From Parasaccharibacter apium (GTDB lineage: Bacteria; Pseudomonadota; Alphaproteobacteria; Acetobacterales; Acetobacteraceae): a stretch of 64,000 nucleotides of DNA. The notes under the pieces were generated by a model. The model was not told the origin of the DNA. It saw nothing but the letters and a program-made list of their open reading frames with translations, and searched no databases. Shown one piece after another: positions 17,858-27,427 of the stretch; the first letter of the stretch is position 1; every line of letters starts with the position of its first letter. The stretch is taken from assembly GCF_002592045.1 (NCBI RefSeq), contig NZ_MEJG01000004.1:1-64000 (forward strand), read 5' to 3'. The position numbers and the translations under genes are program-made.

Positions 17858-18580
17858 TTATCGTACCGCCATAATCTGCGCTAGAGCAGCACAAGCAGCC
17901 GTATCAGCCCGCAAAATACGCGGCCCTAAAGAAAAAGACTGCACAGCCTCATGCCGCGTTAGACGGTGGATTTCATCCTCCGCAAAACCTCCCTCCGGCC
18001 CAATGAGCAGCGCATCACATGAAGACGGTGCCCCACCTTGGCCAACACGCTCCAACGCAACAGTTAAGGTACGCCGGTTAGGCCAACGGGCCAGCACAGC
18101 GGCCAATGGCTCTAACGGCATAATCTCTGGGACATCCAACCGCTCGCATTGCTCTGCGGCTTCCTGCGCGATAACGGCTAGACGCTCCAAATTAAGGCGA
18201 TGCGTATTCGTCCTAGCTGTCACAACAGGGCGAAAGCGCGTTACCCCAAGCTCCGTCCCCATGCGAATAACTAACTCCGTCGCATCGCGCTTTAATGGGG
18301 CAAAAAGCAGCTCTATCCCCTTTGTCTCCTCCTGCGGGCGCAGGCAAGAGCGCAACCGTGCAGAGCCACGCTGCTTTTGTAAGCTCTCAATCTCGGCATG
18401 CCATTCGCCATCGCGCCCATTAAACAGCACAACAGCGTCCCCCACCTGCAAACGCATGACCTTACCTAGATAATGCGCCTGCCCTGCAGAAAGCTCAATA
18501 ATCGCGCCCTCATCCCAAGGGAAAGCGGATTCGACAATAAAAAGGCGTGGTTCTGTACGGCTCATAATCTCTAAGGGCAT
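17858..18580 (-). CDS. rsmE: 16S rRNA (uracil-1498 N3)-methyltransferase
   Basis: RsmE methylates U1498 of 16S rRNA. The SPOUT fold signature is present: the C-terminal LLIGPEGGFAEDEI and SLGPRILRADTA knot motifs, and KRDATELVIRMGTELGV in the middle. I chose the ATG at 18580 because GAGGGA precedes it by 7 bases; the frame extends upstream to 18637 without a good ribosome site. The product is 240 aa. It is divergent from ubiA with less than 80 bases between starts. Confidence 0.92.
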   Translation of the reverse strand: MPLEIMSRTEPRLFIVESAFPWDEGAIIELSAGQAHYLGKVMRLQVGDAVVLFNGRDGEWHAEIESLQKQRGSARLRSCLRPQEETKGIELLFAPLKRDATELVIRMGTELGVTRFRPVVTARTNTHRLNLERLAVIAQEAAEQCERLDVPEIMPLEPLAAVLARWPNRRTLTVALERVGQGGAPSSCDALLIGPEGGFAEDEIHRLTRHEAVQSFSLGPRILRADTAACAALAQIMAVR

Positions 18581-18657
18581 AACGCGTTCCCTCACAGCTT
18601 GCCAGAGATGATGATAAAATATTGACCTCCCCCTCATTCTCGCTAAGCACTAACTTT

Positions 18658-19599
18658 ATGATTCAAAAACATCCTCATACTGATATTTGCCAGAATGGCC
18701 TCATCGGGCGGCTTGGTGAGCCGTGGCGGTCCTACGCACTTCTTGCCCGTTTAGACCGGCCCGTTGGCACATGGCTCCTCTTCCTCCCCGGCGTGTTTGG
18801 CATTTTCCTTGCGGCTCAAGGCCCCAGCTTGCAAAAACGGCTCCTCTATGTCGGGCTATTTGCCATTGGCTCACTGCTAATGCGCTCTGCAGGATGTGTA
18901 ATTAACGATATATGGGACCGCAAAATTGACGCCCAAGTCTCTCGCACGGCAGGCCGTCCCCTCGCCAGTGGGGCTCTCAGCCTAAGACAAGGAATCGGGC
19001 TGCTCGTCCTTCTCCTGTTAGGCGGGCTGGCTGTCCTCCTCGCTTTACCCCCCCTCTGCTGGGCCTTAGCTCCTATCGCGATGCTCTTTGTGACATTCTA
19101 CCCCACCGCAAAACGCCTCACATGGTGGCCACAACTTGTGATGGGCTTCACCTTCGGCTTTGGGGCCCCTATGGGTTATGCTGCCAGCCAAGAGAATATC
19201 GATCTACCGGGGATACTCCTCTATAGTGGGGTTATCCTCTGGCAACTCGGTTTTGATACGATTTACGGCTTCCAAGATATGGAAGATGACGCGCGCATCG
19301 GCGTGAAATCGACCTCACGTTTAATGCTCAGCCATGCCCGCTTATTTGTTGGGCTTTGCTATGGGCTGACGATGGCCTTCTTTGCCGGGGCGGCTTACAC
19401 AGCACACCTGGCACCGGCCTTTTGGCTGCCTTTCCTCCTCGCTGGCCTAATGATGGCCTATCAGGTGAAACGCCTCACCCCCCATGATGCACCACTCTGC
19501 CTCCGTTTCTTCAAGCAGAATGTCCTGATAGGCCTCATACTGGCATGCGCCTTTATCTTAGGACGCTTGGGAGTTAACGGGGAGCCACTCGGCTTTTAA
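18658..19599 (+). CDS. ubiA: 4-hydroxybenzoate polyprenyltransferase
   Basis: UbiA joins the polyprenyl tail to 4-hydroxybenzoate in ubiquinone synthesis, in the inner membrane. The two Asp-rich motifs are present: NDIWDRKID (Asn83-Asp87) and DMEDDARIGVKS (about 207-218), with eight or nine hydrophobic segments. The ATG at 18658 is preferred over an in-frame TTG at 18622. The 313-aa length is normal. The end overlaps the convergent MFS gene by 26 bases. Confidence 0.93.
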   Translation: MIQKHPHTDICQNGLIGRLGEPWRSYALLARLDRPVGTWLLFLPGVFGIFLAAQGPSLQKRLLYVGLFAIGSLLMRSAGCVINDIWDRKIDAQVSRTAGRPLASGALSLRQGIGLLVLLLLGGLAVLLALPPLCWALAPIAMLFVTFYPTAKRLTWWPQLVMGFTFGFGAPMGYAASQENIDLPGILLYSGVILWQLGFDTIYGFQDMEDDARIGVKSTSRLMLSHARLFVGLCYGLTMAFFAGAAYTAHLAPAFWLPFLLAGLMMAYQVKRLTPHDAPLCLRFFKQNVLIGLILACAFILGRLGVNGEPLGF

Positions 19600-20980
19600 A
19601 AAAGGTTCGCCCCGCACTCAGCATAGCCCCAAAAAAGGCCACAAACGCCGCCGCTCCTAAGCAAATGAAGGCAGGATGGGAGAATAAGGTAAACAACCCT
19701 GCCACCAGCAAAGCCCCCGTTGTTTGGCCAGAGAGACGCGCTACGGACAACATCCCGCTTGCCCCCCCTTCGCGCCCCGGCGGGGCTGTAACCATAATCG
19801 CGCGATTATTAGGCGGTTGGAAAAACCCAAACCCCATACCCGCTAATAAAGTCCGCCATGCAATGGCACTATTGCTCGCATCCAATGGCAAAGTACAGAG
19901 TAAAATAAAGCCAATACAGGTTATCAACAGCCCAATGGAGGACAGTAATGATGCAGGGAAACGATCAGCAATTTTCCCCACTATGAAGGACATAACCGCA
20001 ACCCCTACGGCCCAAGGGGCAATCAACAACCCAACTGTTGCTGGGTTTTTATGAAAAGCAACCGCCAAGGTGAAAGGCATCGCCACAATATACAGGTTGG
20101 ACGCCACAAAACCACAAAAGCTTACCAAACACGCGACAAGAAACGGCACACGTTTGAGCAAATCCAGAGGGACAATTGGCTCAGTCCGTTTTTTCTGCCA
20201 GCGTAAGAGCAACCACCAGCTCACCAAACTCCAACCTGTCAGACCCGCTCCCCAGCCTATATCACCGTGCATAAAGCCATCTAACCCCACACCTAAAAGT
20301 GTAAAGGACACGACTGTAAGGATAGAGCCGGGAATGTCAGTTTTTACATCACTACGCGGTGTTTTAGGTAAAGCACGGCTCGCTAGTAAAATAGCCGCGC
20401 CGCCCAAGGGTAGGTTAATCCAAAATATCCACGGCCATGAAGCAATAGAGAGGATAAACGAACCAATAGTCGGCCCTAATGCCACCCCTAACCCAATGAA
20501 TAACCCATTGAGTGCAATCCCTTTACCAATCAATTTATGAGGGTAAATGAAGCGTACGAGTGCAATATTCACACTCATAATGCAGGAGCTACCAACCCCT
20601 TGTAACGCGCGGGCTAAGGTAAGCTCTAACATATTTTGGGATACAGCACAGGCTACCGAGGCGATGAGGAATAAGACAATCCCTAACTGGCTCATCCGCC
20701 CAAAGCCAACCCGCGCCCCAAGGGCAGCCAACGGCAAGAGGCAGGCCAAATTCGCAAGCTGATAAGCATTGATAACCCAAATCGCCTGCGATGGAGACGA
20801 ATGCATATCCGTCGCGATGGTAGGCAATGCCACATTGGCGACTGAATAATCCAAAATCGATAGCATCAAGGCTAAAATGACCGATGACATCGCCTTGACA
20901 CGCTGCATCCCATAAAGGCCAGCGTGTCTCTCAGGGTCGTATTCACCCTCTAGGCTAGGATCGGTCATTTTACTGCCCAT
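19574..20980 (-). CDS. MFS transporter, DHA2 (14-TMS drug:H+ antiporter-like) family
   Basis: A polytopic inner-membrane carrier with the DHA2 features LDYSVANVALPTIA in the first helix, WVINAYQL in the second, LGARVGFGRM loop, RALQGVGSS in helix 4 and GPTIGSFI in helix 5. About 12-14 hydrophobic segments fit in 468 aa. It probably exports a small toxic or metabolic compound, but the substrate is unknown. Its start overlaps the stop of the upstream sugar porter gene by 11 bases, so the two transporters are co-translated. Confidence 0.85.
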   Translation of the reverse strand: MGSKMTDPSLEGEYDPERHAGLYGMQRVKAMSSVILALMLSILDYSVANVALPTIATDMHSSPSQAIWVINAYQLANLACLLPLAALGARVGFGRMSQLGIVLFLIASVACAVSQNMLELTLARALQGVGSSCIMSVNIALVRFIYPHKLIGKGIALNGLFIGLGVALGPTIGSFILSIASWPWIFWINLPLGGAAILLASRALPKTPRSDVKTDIPGSILTVVSFTLLGVGLDGFMHGDIGWGAGLTGWSLVSWWLLLRWQKKRTEPIVPLDLLKRVPFLVACLVSFCGFVASNLYIVAMPFTLAVAFHKNPATVGLLIAPWAVGVAVMSFIVGKIADRFPASLLSSIGLLITCIGFILLCTLPLDASNSAIAWRTLLAGMGFGFFQPPNNRAIMVTAPPGREGGASGMLSVARLSGQTTGALLVAGLFTLFSHPAFICLGAAAFVAFFGAMLSAGRTFFKSRVAPR

Positions 20981-22403
20981 GATCTCTCTGCTCTCCTAAA
21001 TAACGCAGGGGAACCCCTGCAAAAAGATTGCTCTCGATTTGCTCCAGGGACGCACCCTTTGTCTCTGGCACAAAACCTAATGTGATGAGAAGGAACATAC
21101 CATTAAATGCTGCAAAAAGGATGAACGTCCATGACGCGTTCATAACAAGCATGAGCAGTGGGAAGATGCTAGAAATGACCCAATTCGCTACCCAATTTGT
21201 CACCGTGGAACAACCAATGCCGAAATCCCGCCCGCGCGTGGGCTGTACCTCAGAACAAAGCGCCCAAACAAGCGGCCCCTCCCCAATAGCAAACCCTGCT
21301 ACAAAAAGGAGGATAAACCCACAAAGCAAGAAGGAAGCTGTCACACTACCCCCACCATAAGCCAGAACGACACTCACCCCTACTAAAGCTAATCCAACAA
21401 TTGCACAGCTTGTCAGCAAAAGAGGACGCCGGCCCCAGCGGTCTGCAAACATAATCGCCACACCGGTGAAGACCATATTTGTCAAGCCAACAAGTGTAGT
21501 CGCCCAAACAGAGGCATTCACGCCAAAATGAGCAGCCTCAAACACCTGAGGCGCATAATATAAAAGCGCGTTAATACCACTTAGCTGCTGCATAATTTGC
21601 AGCACAATCCCTAAAAATACGGACCGTCTGAAATGACGATTACTACGGAACAACCCAAAGCCAGCATCACTACTCTTAGAGAGCCGGCTATGAATATCAG
21701 CAAGCTCTGCCTCGGCTACTTCTTCATCAGAGCGCAGAACACGCAGGACCGTACGGGCACGCTCTGTATCGCCACGCATCATCAACCAACGCGGGCTTTG
21801 GGGAAGTATCAACACCACAATAAGGAACAATATAGCCGGTAGGGCCATAATGCCTAACATCCACCGCCAATGCCCCCCTGAGGACAAAAAGCTATCGGAA
21901 ATAAAGGCAAGGAAAATCCCCAATGAGACCATGAGTTGATAGAAAGAAATCATCGCCCCACGAGCAGATTCTACCGTAATTTCAGAGATATAAAGCGGGG
22001 CGGCAAAAGCGGCTACACCAACAGCAAGCCCTAACAAAACACGCCCCGTAATAATTAACCCCACACCAGGAGCAAAAGCACAAAAGAGCGTCCCTATTAG
22101 GAAGAAAATACCAGCCCCTAGCATGGCCCCTGTCCGGCCAAAGGAGACGGAAATACGCCCAGCAAACATAGCCCCAAAGGCCGCACCTGCCATCATGGAA
22201 GATACAATCCACCCTTGTAAAACAGGCCCAGCGTGAAAATCCATCGCCATAAAAGGCAACGCACCAGCGACAACACCCGTATCCAGCCCGAACATCAACC
22301 CAGATAAAGCGGCCAGAATCCCCAATACGGTAGCACGGCCTGTTGCTTTCTGCGTGACTGCGGAACCTTTCTCTCGCTGGGATACCGGTGCTACTCCGAC
22401 CAT
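20970..22403 (-). CDS. Sugar porter family MFS transporter (GalP/XylE-like)
   Basis: A sugar:H+ symporter of the MFS sugar-porter family with 12 predicted membrane helices. Signatures are GLDTGVVAGALPF in helix 1, GRVLLGLAVGVA, PQSPRWLMMRG after helix 6, QQLSGINALLYYAP in helix 7, DRWGRRPLLL and the C-terminal PETKGASLEQIE. It most resembles galactose/xylose/arabinose symporters, but the exact sugar is not readable. AAGGAG precedes the ATG. It follows der by 86 bases and is translationally coupled to the DHA2 exporter downstream. Confidence 0.9.
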   Translation of the reverse strand: MVGVAPVSQREKGSAVTQKATGRATVLGILAALSGLMFGLDTGVVAGALPFMAMDFHAGPVLQGWIVSSMMAGAAFGAMFAGRISVSFGRTGAMLGAGIFFLIGTLFCAFAPGVGLIITGRVLLGLAVGVAAFAAPLYISEITVESARGAMISFYQLMVSLGIFLAFISDSFLSSGGHWRWMLGIMALPAILFLIVVLILPQSPRWLMMRGDTERARTVLRVLRSDEEVAEAELADIHSRLSKSSDAGFGLFRSNRHFRRSVFLGIVLQIMQQLSGINALLYYAPQVFEAAHFGVNASVWATTLVGLTNMVFTGVAIMFADRWGRRPLLLTSCAIVGLALVGVSVVLAYGGGSVTASFLLCGFILLFVAGFAIGEGPLVWALCSEVQPTRGRDFGIGCSTVTNWVANWVISSIFPLLMLVMNASWTFILFAAFNGMFLLITLGFVPETKGASLEQIESNLFAGVPLRYLGEQRDHGQ

Positions 22404-22489
22404 GATCTCTCCTTAACCATACCTTTAAAATACCTCTCCAGCATGAAGCATCGGGGGAGTATGATTTATTGGCTTAGTCTGCAATCTTT

Positions 22490-23881
22490 TTAATGCTCGT
22501 TTTGCTTCACAAAAGGGTTACGGCTACCCCGCAGGAGCAATCTTATCGGCGTACCGGGAAGATGAAATGTCTCCCGTAGCCCATTGATAAGGTAACGCTT
22601 ATAGCTATCTGGCAGTTGCTCCGCCCGCGTCCCAAATAGCACAAAAGTGGGAGGGCGGCTCTTTGCTTGCGTCATGTAACGCAGTTTCAAACGCCGACCA
22701 TCCACAAGAGGAGGCTGGTGTTTTTCCACTGCTTCTTCAAACCAACGGTTTAAATCGCTTGTCCCCACGCGAGCATTCCATACCTCGCTCGCACGACGCA
22801 CAGCAGGCAAAAGGCGATTTAGCCCTTCACCTGTTAGAGCAGAGAATGTGACCACCTCAATCCCTCGCATTTGCGCGAGTGATATTTCGATCCGTCCCGC
22901 AATAGCTTTGCGTGTTGCTTGACGCTCCTTTACCGCATCCCATTTATTAAGGGCCAGCACACAGGCCCGCCCTTCTCGCTCGATCAACCGTGCGATTTGC
23001 AAGTCTTGCTCATCCACACCGCGCTCGGCATCCAGCACGAGGATGACGACCTCCGCCATCTTCATTGCCTCAATAGAGGCAGAGACAGAGACGCGCTCTA
23101 ATCCTTCTTGCACGCGCGCACGTTTACGCATACCCGCTGTATCGACAATCTCAATCGGTCCAATGTCATCCTCTAGCCCAACGCTAACAGCATCGCGCGT
23201 TAAGCCAGCCTCCGGGCCGGTAATCATGCGCTCCTCACCGAGCAAACTATTCAAAAGGGTGGATTTCCCCGCATTAGGGCGGCCAATAATAGCGATGCGA
23301 AGCGGCTTTTCCCCATCATGCTCGGCAAGTGTATCTTCATCCGGGAGAAGGCTTGCAATCTCTCCCATAAGGTCCGCCAGACCTTCCCCATGCTCGGCAG
23401 AAACCGCAAGAGGCGTCCCTAACCCCAGAGAATAAGCCTCCATCGCGGCCTCGGCCCCTGCACGCCCCTCCGCCTTATTCGCCACAAGAAGAACGGGGCG
23501 GTTCTGCCGCCGCAGCCAATTCGCAAAATGCTCATCTGCTGGGGTGATACCAGCCCGCACATCAACACAGAAAACCACCAAATCCGCTTGCGCAATACCC
23601 TGCTCTGATGAGGCACGCATACGGCCAAAGAGGGTCTCTGGAGCGGCTTCTTCCAAGCCGGCTGTATCAACAAGGCGCACACGCCGCCCGCGCAGCATCG
23701 CAACACCGTCTTTACGATCACGCGTTACGCCGGGCACGTCCGACACAATGGCCTGACGCCGCCCAACAAGCCGGTTGAAAATGGTGGATTTCCCAACATT
23801 TGGCCGTCCTGCGATAACGACAACCGGCAGCCGGCCTAATTCAACCGACTCAACCATAGGCGCGTAAGACACCATCATCAC
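22490..23881 (-). CDS. der: Ribosome biogenesis GTPase Der
   Basis: Der (EngA) has two tandem GTPase domains and a KH domain and acts in 50S subunit assembly. The P-loops are GRPNVGKS (25-32) and GRPNAGKS (200-207); DTAG and NK(A/W)(E/D) motifs follow in each, and the KH domain is C-terminal (RYMTQAKSRPPTFVLF). Start is uncertain: GTG/ATG/ATG codons cluster at 23875-23881 and another ATG lies at 23857 (MVESVE); all overlap the bamB end. The yfgM-bamB-der order matches that in E. coli. Confidence 0.94.
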   Translation of the reverse strand: MMMVSYAPMVESVELGRLPVVVIAGRPNVGKSTIFNRLVGRRQAIVSDVPGVTRDRKDGVAMLRGRRVRLVDTAGLEEAAPETLFGRMRASSEQGIAQADLVVFCVDVRAGITPADEHFANWLRRQNRPVLLVANKAEGRAGAEAAMEAYSLGLGTPLAVSAEHGEGLADLMGEIASLLPDEDTLAEHDGEKPLRIAIIGRPNAGKSTLLNSLLGEERMITGPEAGLTRDAVSVGLEDDIGPIEIVDTAGMRKRARVQEGLERVSVSASIEAMKMAEVVILVLDAERGVDEQDLQIARLIEREGRACVLALNKWDAVKERQATRKAIAGRIEISLAQMRGIEVVTFSALTGEGLNRLLPAVRRASEVWNARVGTSDLNRWFEEAVEKHQPPLVDGRRLKLRYMTQAKSRPPTFVLFGTRAEQLPDSYKRYLINGLRETFHLPGTPIRLLLRGSRNPFVKQNEH

Positions 23882-25259
23882 TTAAGACAAGCAGCTGCCC
23901 ATCACACACAATCGGCTGGACTTGGCAAGATGATGGCGTGTCAATCTTCCCAAGATCGCTCCCTGTTTTTGCATCAATAATCACCATGCCGCCACGCTTC
24001 ATACTGGAGAGGCAAACAAGTTTATTGTTCAACAAGATTGGGCCTGTCCATTGGATGCCCTTTTTCTCGTGTTTGGGGTCCTCAAAGCGGGTCAGCTGCT
24101 TCACCCAGCGCACTTGCCCGCTTACCCGGTCGAGGCAAGCGAGTTGCTGATCCAGCGAAATGACATAGAGCCAATCACCACAAATGCAGAGCGGGGACTG
24201 ACCACTCACCTCACGCTCCCACAAACGGCGGCCGGAGCGCATATCAATCGCTACCAGCACGCGGGAGAGAGAAATTGCGTAGGCTGTACCATCCACCACG
24301 ACAGGACCACCACGCACGCACGCGAAGTCCAGCATCGCACCAAGCCCATTACCCCCACCGAGACTATCGCTCCATACGATCTCACCAGAGGTTGCACGGA
24401 GGGCCAGAAGATCACCACTGCCGAACCCAACAACTACAATGCCATTGACCACAGCCGGAGCGCCTGCCCCAAACAAGCTCGTACTCACATTGGTGGCTTG
24501 ATAGGTCCAACGTTGTTTACCCGTGCTGGCTTCCAGCGCAAATAAGCGAGCATCAATCGTGGTAAAGAACATCAAGCCATCAACGATTGTCGGGGCAGAG
24601 CGGCCCGGCGTGCCAATATCGACAACCCATTTCTGCTTCCCTGTTGCAGCATCCAGGGCGAGAGCTTGTGCAATACCATCCACAACATAAAGTGTATCAT
24701 CAACAAGCGCGATGCCGCCGCCGATATTGGTCGAGCGCGTTTTACGCGCAGGCTGACAATGCCATAACAGCTTGCGATCTGGCCAGCTCCAAGCGCGGAT
24801 AGCCCCTTGAGCATCCACCGTAAAGAGCCGCCCGCCCCCTATAACGGGAGAGGATTGCAATGCGCCATGACGATTGGGCACAAAAAATACATTGGACAGC
24901 CAACCCACTTCCTTCACGGCGGCACCGATAGATTGGCTCCATAGCTGACGCGTACCACTCCATGCGGCGTTTACAGCCTCATGAGAGGGCACACGGCCTT
25001 CCTGCATCCATTGATGAACAGGCTGAACCGCTGGTAATTGAACGACCGATTTATCATGCGGGTCTACCGTCAAGCCCGCCCCGGTGGAAAGGACATCAAT
25101 ACGCCGCCCGGGAAGAACTGTTTTCTTGGGATCGTCCTCAAAAATACCGCAGCCTGCAAGCCCGGCCATCGCCGCAACAGAGCAAGCCCCTTTAAGAACA
25201 GACCGCCGAGATGTCTTTACAGGCTGGCCAAGCGAAGGTGAAGAAAAACGATGGCTCAT
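23850..25259 (-). CDS. bamB: Outer-membrane assembly lipoprotein BamB-like (PQQ-type beta-propeller)
   Basis: A predicted eight-bladed beta-propeller protein with repeated [AL]LDA.TGK..W blades, matching BamB, the BAM complex accessory lipoprotein. The N-terminus carries a twin-arginine pair (SRRSVLKG, Arg18-Arg19) followed by a hydrophobic stretch and the lipobox LAGC (Cys37), so export may use Tat with lipidation. It overlaps yfgM upstream by 4 bases (ATGA) and der downstream, the conserved yfgM-bamB-der neighbourhood. A true PQQ enzyme is less likely given this context. Confidence 0.87.
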   Translation of the reverse strand: MSHRFSSPSLGQPVKTSRRSVLKGACSVAAMAGLAGCGIFEDDPKKTVLPGRRIDVLSTGAGLTVDPHDKSVVQLPAVQPVHQWMQEGRVPSHEAVNAAWSGTRQLWSQSIGAAVKEVGWLSNVFFVPNRHGALQSSPVIGGGRLFTVDAQGAIRAWSWPDRKLLWHCQPARKTRSTNIGGGIALVDDTLYVVDGIAQALALDAATGKQKWVVDIGTPGRSAPTIVDGLMFFTTIDARLFALEASTGKQRWTYQATNVSTSLFGAGAPAVVNGIVVVGFGSGDLLALRATSGEIVWSDSLGGGNGLGAMLDFACVRGGPVVVDGTAYAISLSRVLVAIDMRSGRRLWEREVSGQSPLCICGDWLYVISLDQQLACLDRVSGQVRWVKQLTRFEDPKHEKKGIQWTGPILLNNKLVCLSSMKRGGMVIIDAKTGSDLGKIDTPSSCQVQPIVCDGQLLVLSDDGVLRAYG

Positions 25260-25948
25260 CCAGCCTCTCCTAATGTTTGTAATAACATCCCAGCCCGTTG
25301 ACGCAGGCCCTCTGTACTATCGGGGGAGGATTGCACTTGCTGCAAAAGGCGGCGTGCCTCCTCATGGTCTGTCTTTGTGCTACCCGGTGCGAGGTCAAGC
25401 ACCGCTAGGCCTTCCTTCGCAAGAGGGACCCAACTCCCGCCCTCTTGCACTAAAGCTTGATACCCCGCCCGGAGCTCATCACGCGGGGCCGTATCCATCC
25501 GCGCATTCAACCCTCGATACTGCGCCATAGAGCGAAGAGACGTATCAGCTTTTTTATCTTCCGCAACAGCGGACCATAATCTCAAAGCGGAGGCTGTGTC
25601 ATGCTCTTGCATTTTAAGTTCCGCCAGATACATAGCCGCGTAGCTCCGCACCCCCTCTGGTGCGCTTTGGGCAAGCTCTTGTAAAATGCCTTCAGCTTTT
25701 TGATGAGCCGCCCCCTCTGTCACAGGCTTGCCCGACAACGCCCCAAGCAGTGACATGGCCTCAAAATAACGATTAGACGCTTGCGCCTGAGCAGTATGAA
25801 GCTGATGCTGCTTCCATCCCCAAACACCACCGCCAATGCCTGCTACAATAAGCACGCACAACACCACCACACCCACGCGCAAGCCCACGCTACGCATTTT
25901 TGCAAGGCGTTGTTCTTCCTCTAATTCTTGAAATAAATCGTCTGCCAC
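25256..25948 (-). CDS. YfgM-like tetratricopeptide membrane protein
   Basis: A 230-aa protein with one N-terminal membrane helix (about residues 24-46) and a periplasmic helical TPR-like domain. The order before bamB and der fits YfgM, an ancillary protein of the SecYEG translocon that helps periplasmic chaperone traffic. Its stop overlaps the bamB start as ATGA. The identification rests mainly on topology and context. Confidence 0.75.
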   Translation of the reverse strand: MADDLFQELEEEQRLAKMRSVGLRVGVVVLCVLIVAGIGGGVWGWKQHQLHTAQAQASNRYFEAMSLLGALSGKPVTEGAAHQKAEGILQELAQSAPEGVRSYAAMYLAELKMQEHDTASALRLWSAVAEDKKADTSLRSMAQYRGLNARMDTAPRDELRAGYQALVQEGGSWVPLAKEGLAVLDLAPGSTKTDHEEARRLLQQVQSSPDSTEGLRQRAGMLLQTLGEAG

Positions 25949-26053
25949 GCCGTATCCTTAGCTGGACTGCACACACTCATTCCGCACCCTATAGCATGGC
26001 GGCTCTGCTACCAACATACTATCACGATAAAAAAACATCGCCTTCTTAACTCA

Positions 26054-27376
26054 TTATGGCTGAAAGCGGATAGGCTGGCCTACATTATGCGTGATAATCG
26101 CATCATCCTCCATCACCACATGACCGCGCACAATCGTCCCAACGGGCCAGCCTGTCACGCTTTTACCGTCATAAGGCGTCCACCCGGCGGGGGAGGCTAT
26201 CCAGTCATTACTAATGGTGCGTTGCTTCTTCATATCCACAAGGGTGATGTCGGCATCGAACCCCACGGCGAGCCGCCCCTTATTGGGCAAGCCATAAACC
26301 CGTGCAGGGCCAGCAGCCATCACATCAACAAGGCGTGTCAGGCTCAACCGCCCCGCATTTACATGGTCCAACATCAAAGGAACAATCGTCTGCACACCCG
26401 TTAGGCCGGAGGGGCACTCCAACCAAGGGAGCTCCTTCGCATCCTTAGGGTGCGGGGCATGGTCGGAGGAAACAACATCCACCCGGCCATCACGCAAGGC
26501 GGCCCATCCAGCCTCAAAATGGCGGCGTTCATTCCTCAACGGAGGATTCATCACCGCCTTACCTCCAAGACGCTCATAGCATCCCGGCCCTTCATTGGTT
26601 AGATGATTAACCAAGACCTCCACTGTGGCGTAACGCCGGTTCTCGGCCAGAAGGGTAAACTCCTCCTCTGTCGAGACATGGAGAATATGGATAGGCCGCC
26701 CCGTTTTATGCGACAATGCTAAGATGCGCTTCGTCCCACGGATGGCACATTCAGCATCTCGCCACTCTGCATGGAGATGGTAAGGCTGCCCCGGCTCAAA
26801 CAGCTTCCGCCGTTCCCGCAGGCGATATTCATCCTCTGAATGGAATGAGACACGGCGATGACCCGAGCGTAGAACAGCCTCTATCCCCTCATCATCTTCA
26901 ATCATCAAATCACCAGTGGAGGAACCAGCAAAAACCTTCACCCCACATACGCCTTCCTCTTGCTCAAACTCAGCAAGTAAAGGGGTATTCTCCCGCGTAG
27001 CCCCGATATACATTGCGACGTCTATATGGGCTGTGTCGATAATATGCTGACGCTTCCAATCCAGCATCTTTTTATCGGTCACGGTGGGGTTTGTGTTAGG
27101 CATATCAAAGACGGAGGTAATCCCCCCTAAGGCAGCAGCGCGTGTGCCTGTCTCCAACGTCTCTGCCTCAGGCTTGCCGGGGTCACGCAAATGAACGTGA
27201 GAATCAATCAGGCCGGGGAGAACATAAAGCCCCGTTGCATCAATCACCCGTGTGGCTTCATCCTGCGAAGAAACACTCAGTGAGGCAATCTTCTGATCAC
27301 GGACCCCAATATCCGCTTGGGCCTCCCCCCATGGGAAAATGCACCGCCCGTTCCGAATGATGAGGTCAAATCGCAT
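26054..27376 (-). CDS. pyrC: Dihydroorotase (class I)
   Basis: PyrC cyclises carbamoyl-aspartate to dihydroorotate, the third step of pyrimidine synthesis. The binuclear zinc site is complete: His60 and His62 (DSHVHLRDPG), a carboxylatable lysine Lys147 (GVKVFAGSS), His179 (FHSEDE), His233 (HILHVST) and Asp305 (SSDHAPH). The 440-aa length fits the longer class I/RutD-like group. It is separated by about 50 bases from the glycosyltransferase gene on one side and about 100 from yfgM on the other, so it may be transcribed alone or at the head of yfgM-bamB-der. Confidence 0.92.
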   Translation of the reverse strand: MRFDLIIRNGRCIFPWGEAQADIGVRDQKIASLSVSSQDEATRVIDATGLYVLPGLIDSHVHLRDPGKPEAETLETGTRAAALGGITSVFDMPNTNPTVTDKKMLDWKRQHIIDTAHIDVAMYIGATRENTPLLAEFEQEEGVCGVKVFAGSSTGDLMIEDDEGIEAVLRSGHRRVSFHSEDEYRLRERRKLFEPGQPYHLHAEWRDAECAIRGTKRILALSHKTGRPIHILHVSTEEEFTLLAENRRYATVEVLVNHLTNEGPGCYERLGGKAVMNPPLRNERRHFEAGWAALRDGRVDVVSSDHAPHPKDAKELPWLECPSGLTGVQTIVPLMLDHVNAGRLSLTRLVDVMAAGPARVYGLPNKGRLAVGFDADITLVDMKKQRTISNDWIASPAGWTPYDGKSVTGWPVGTIVRGHVVMEDDAIITHNVGQPIRFQP

Positions 27377-27427
27377 GATGTCTCCTTAGAGGCTTGGCCA
27401 TCGCTCTATCTAAATAATGGTGCAATT

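Noticed and set aside
23850-25259. A true PQQ dehydrogenase
   Set aside because: The lipobox and the yfgM-bamB-der context point to BamB.
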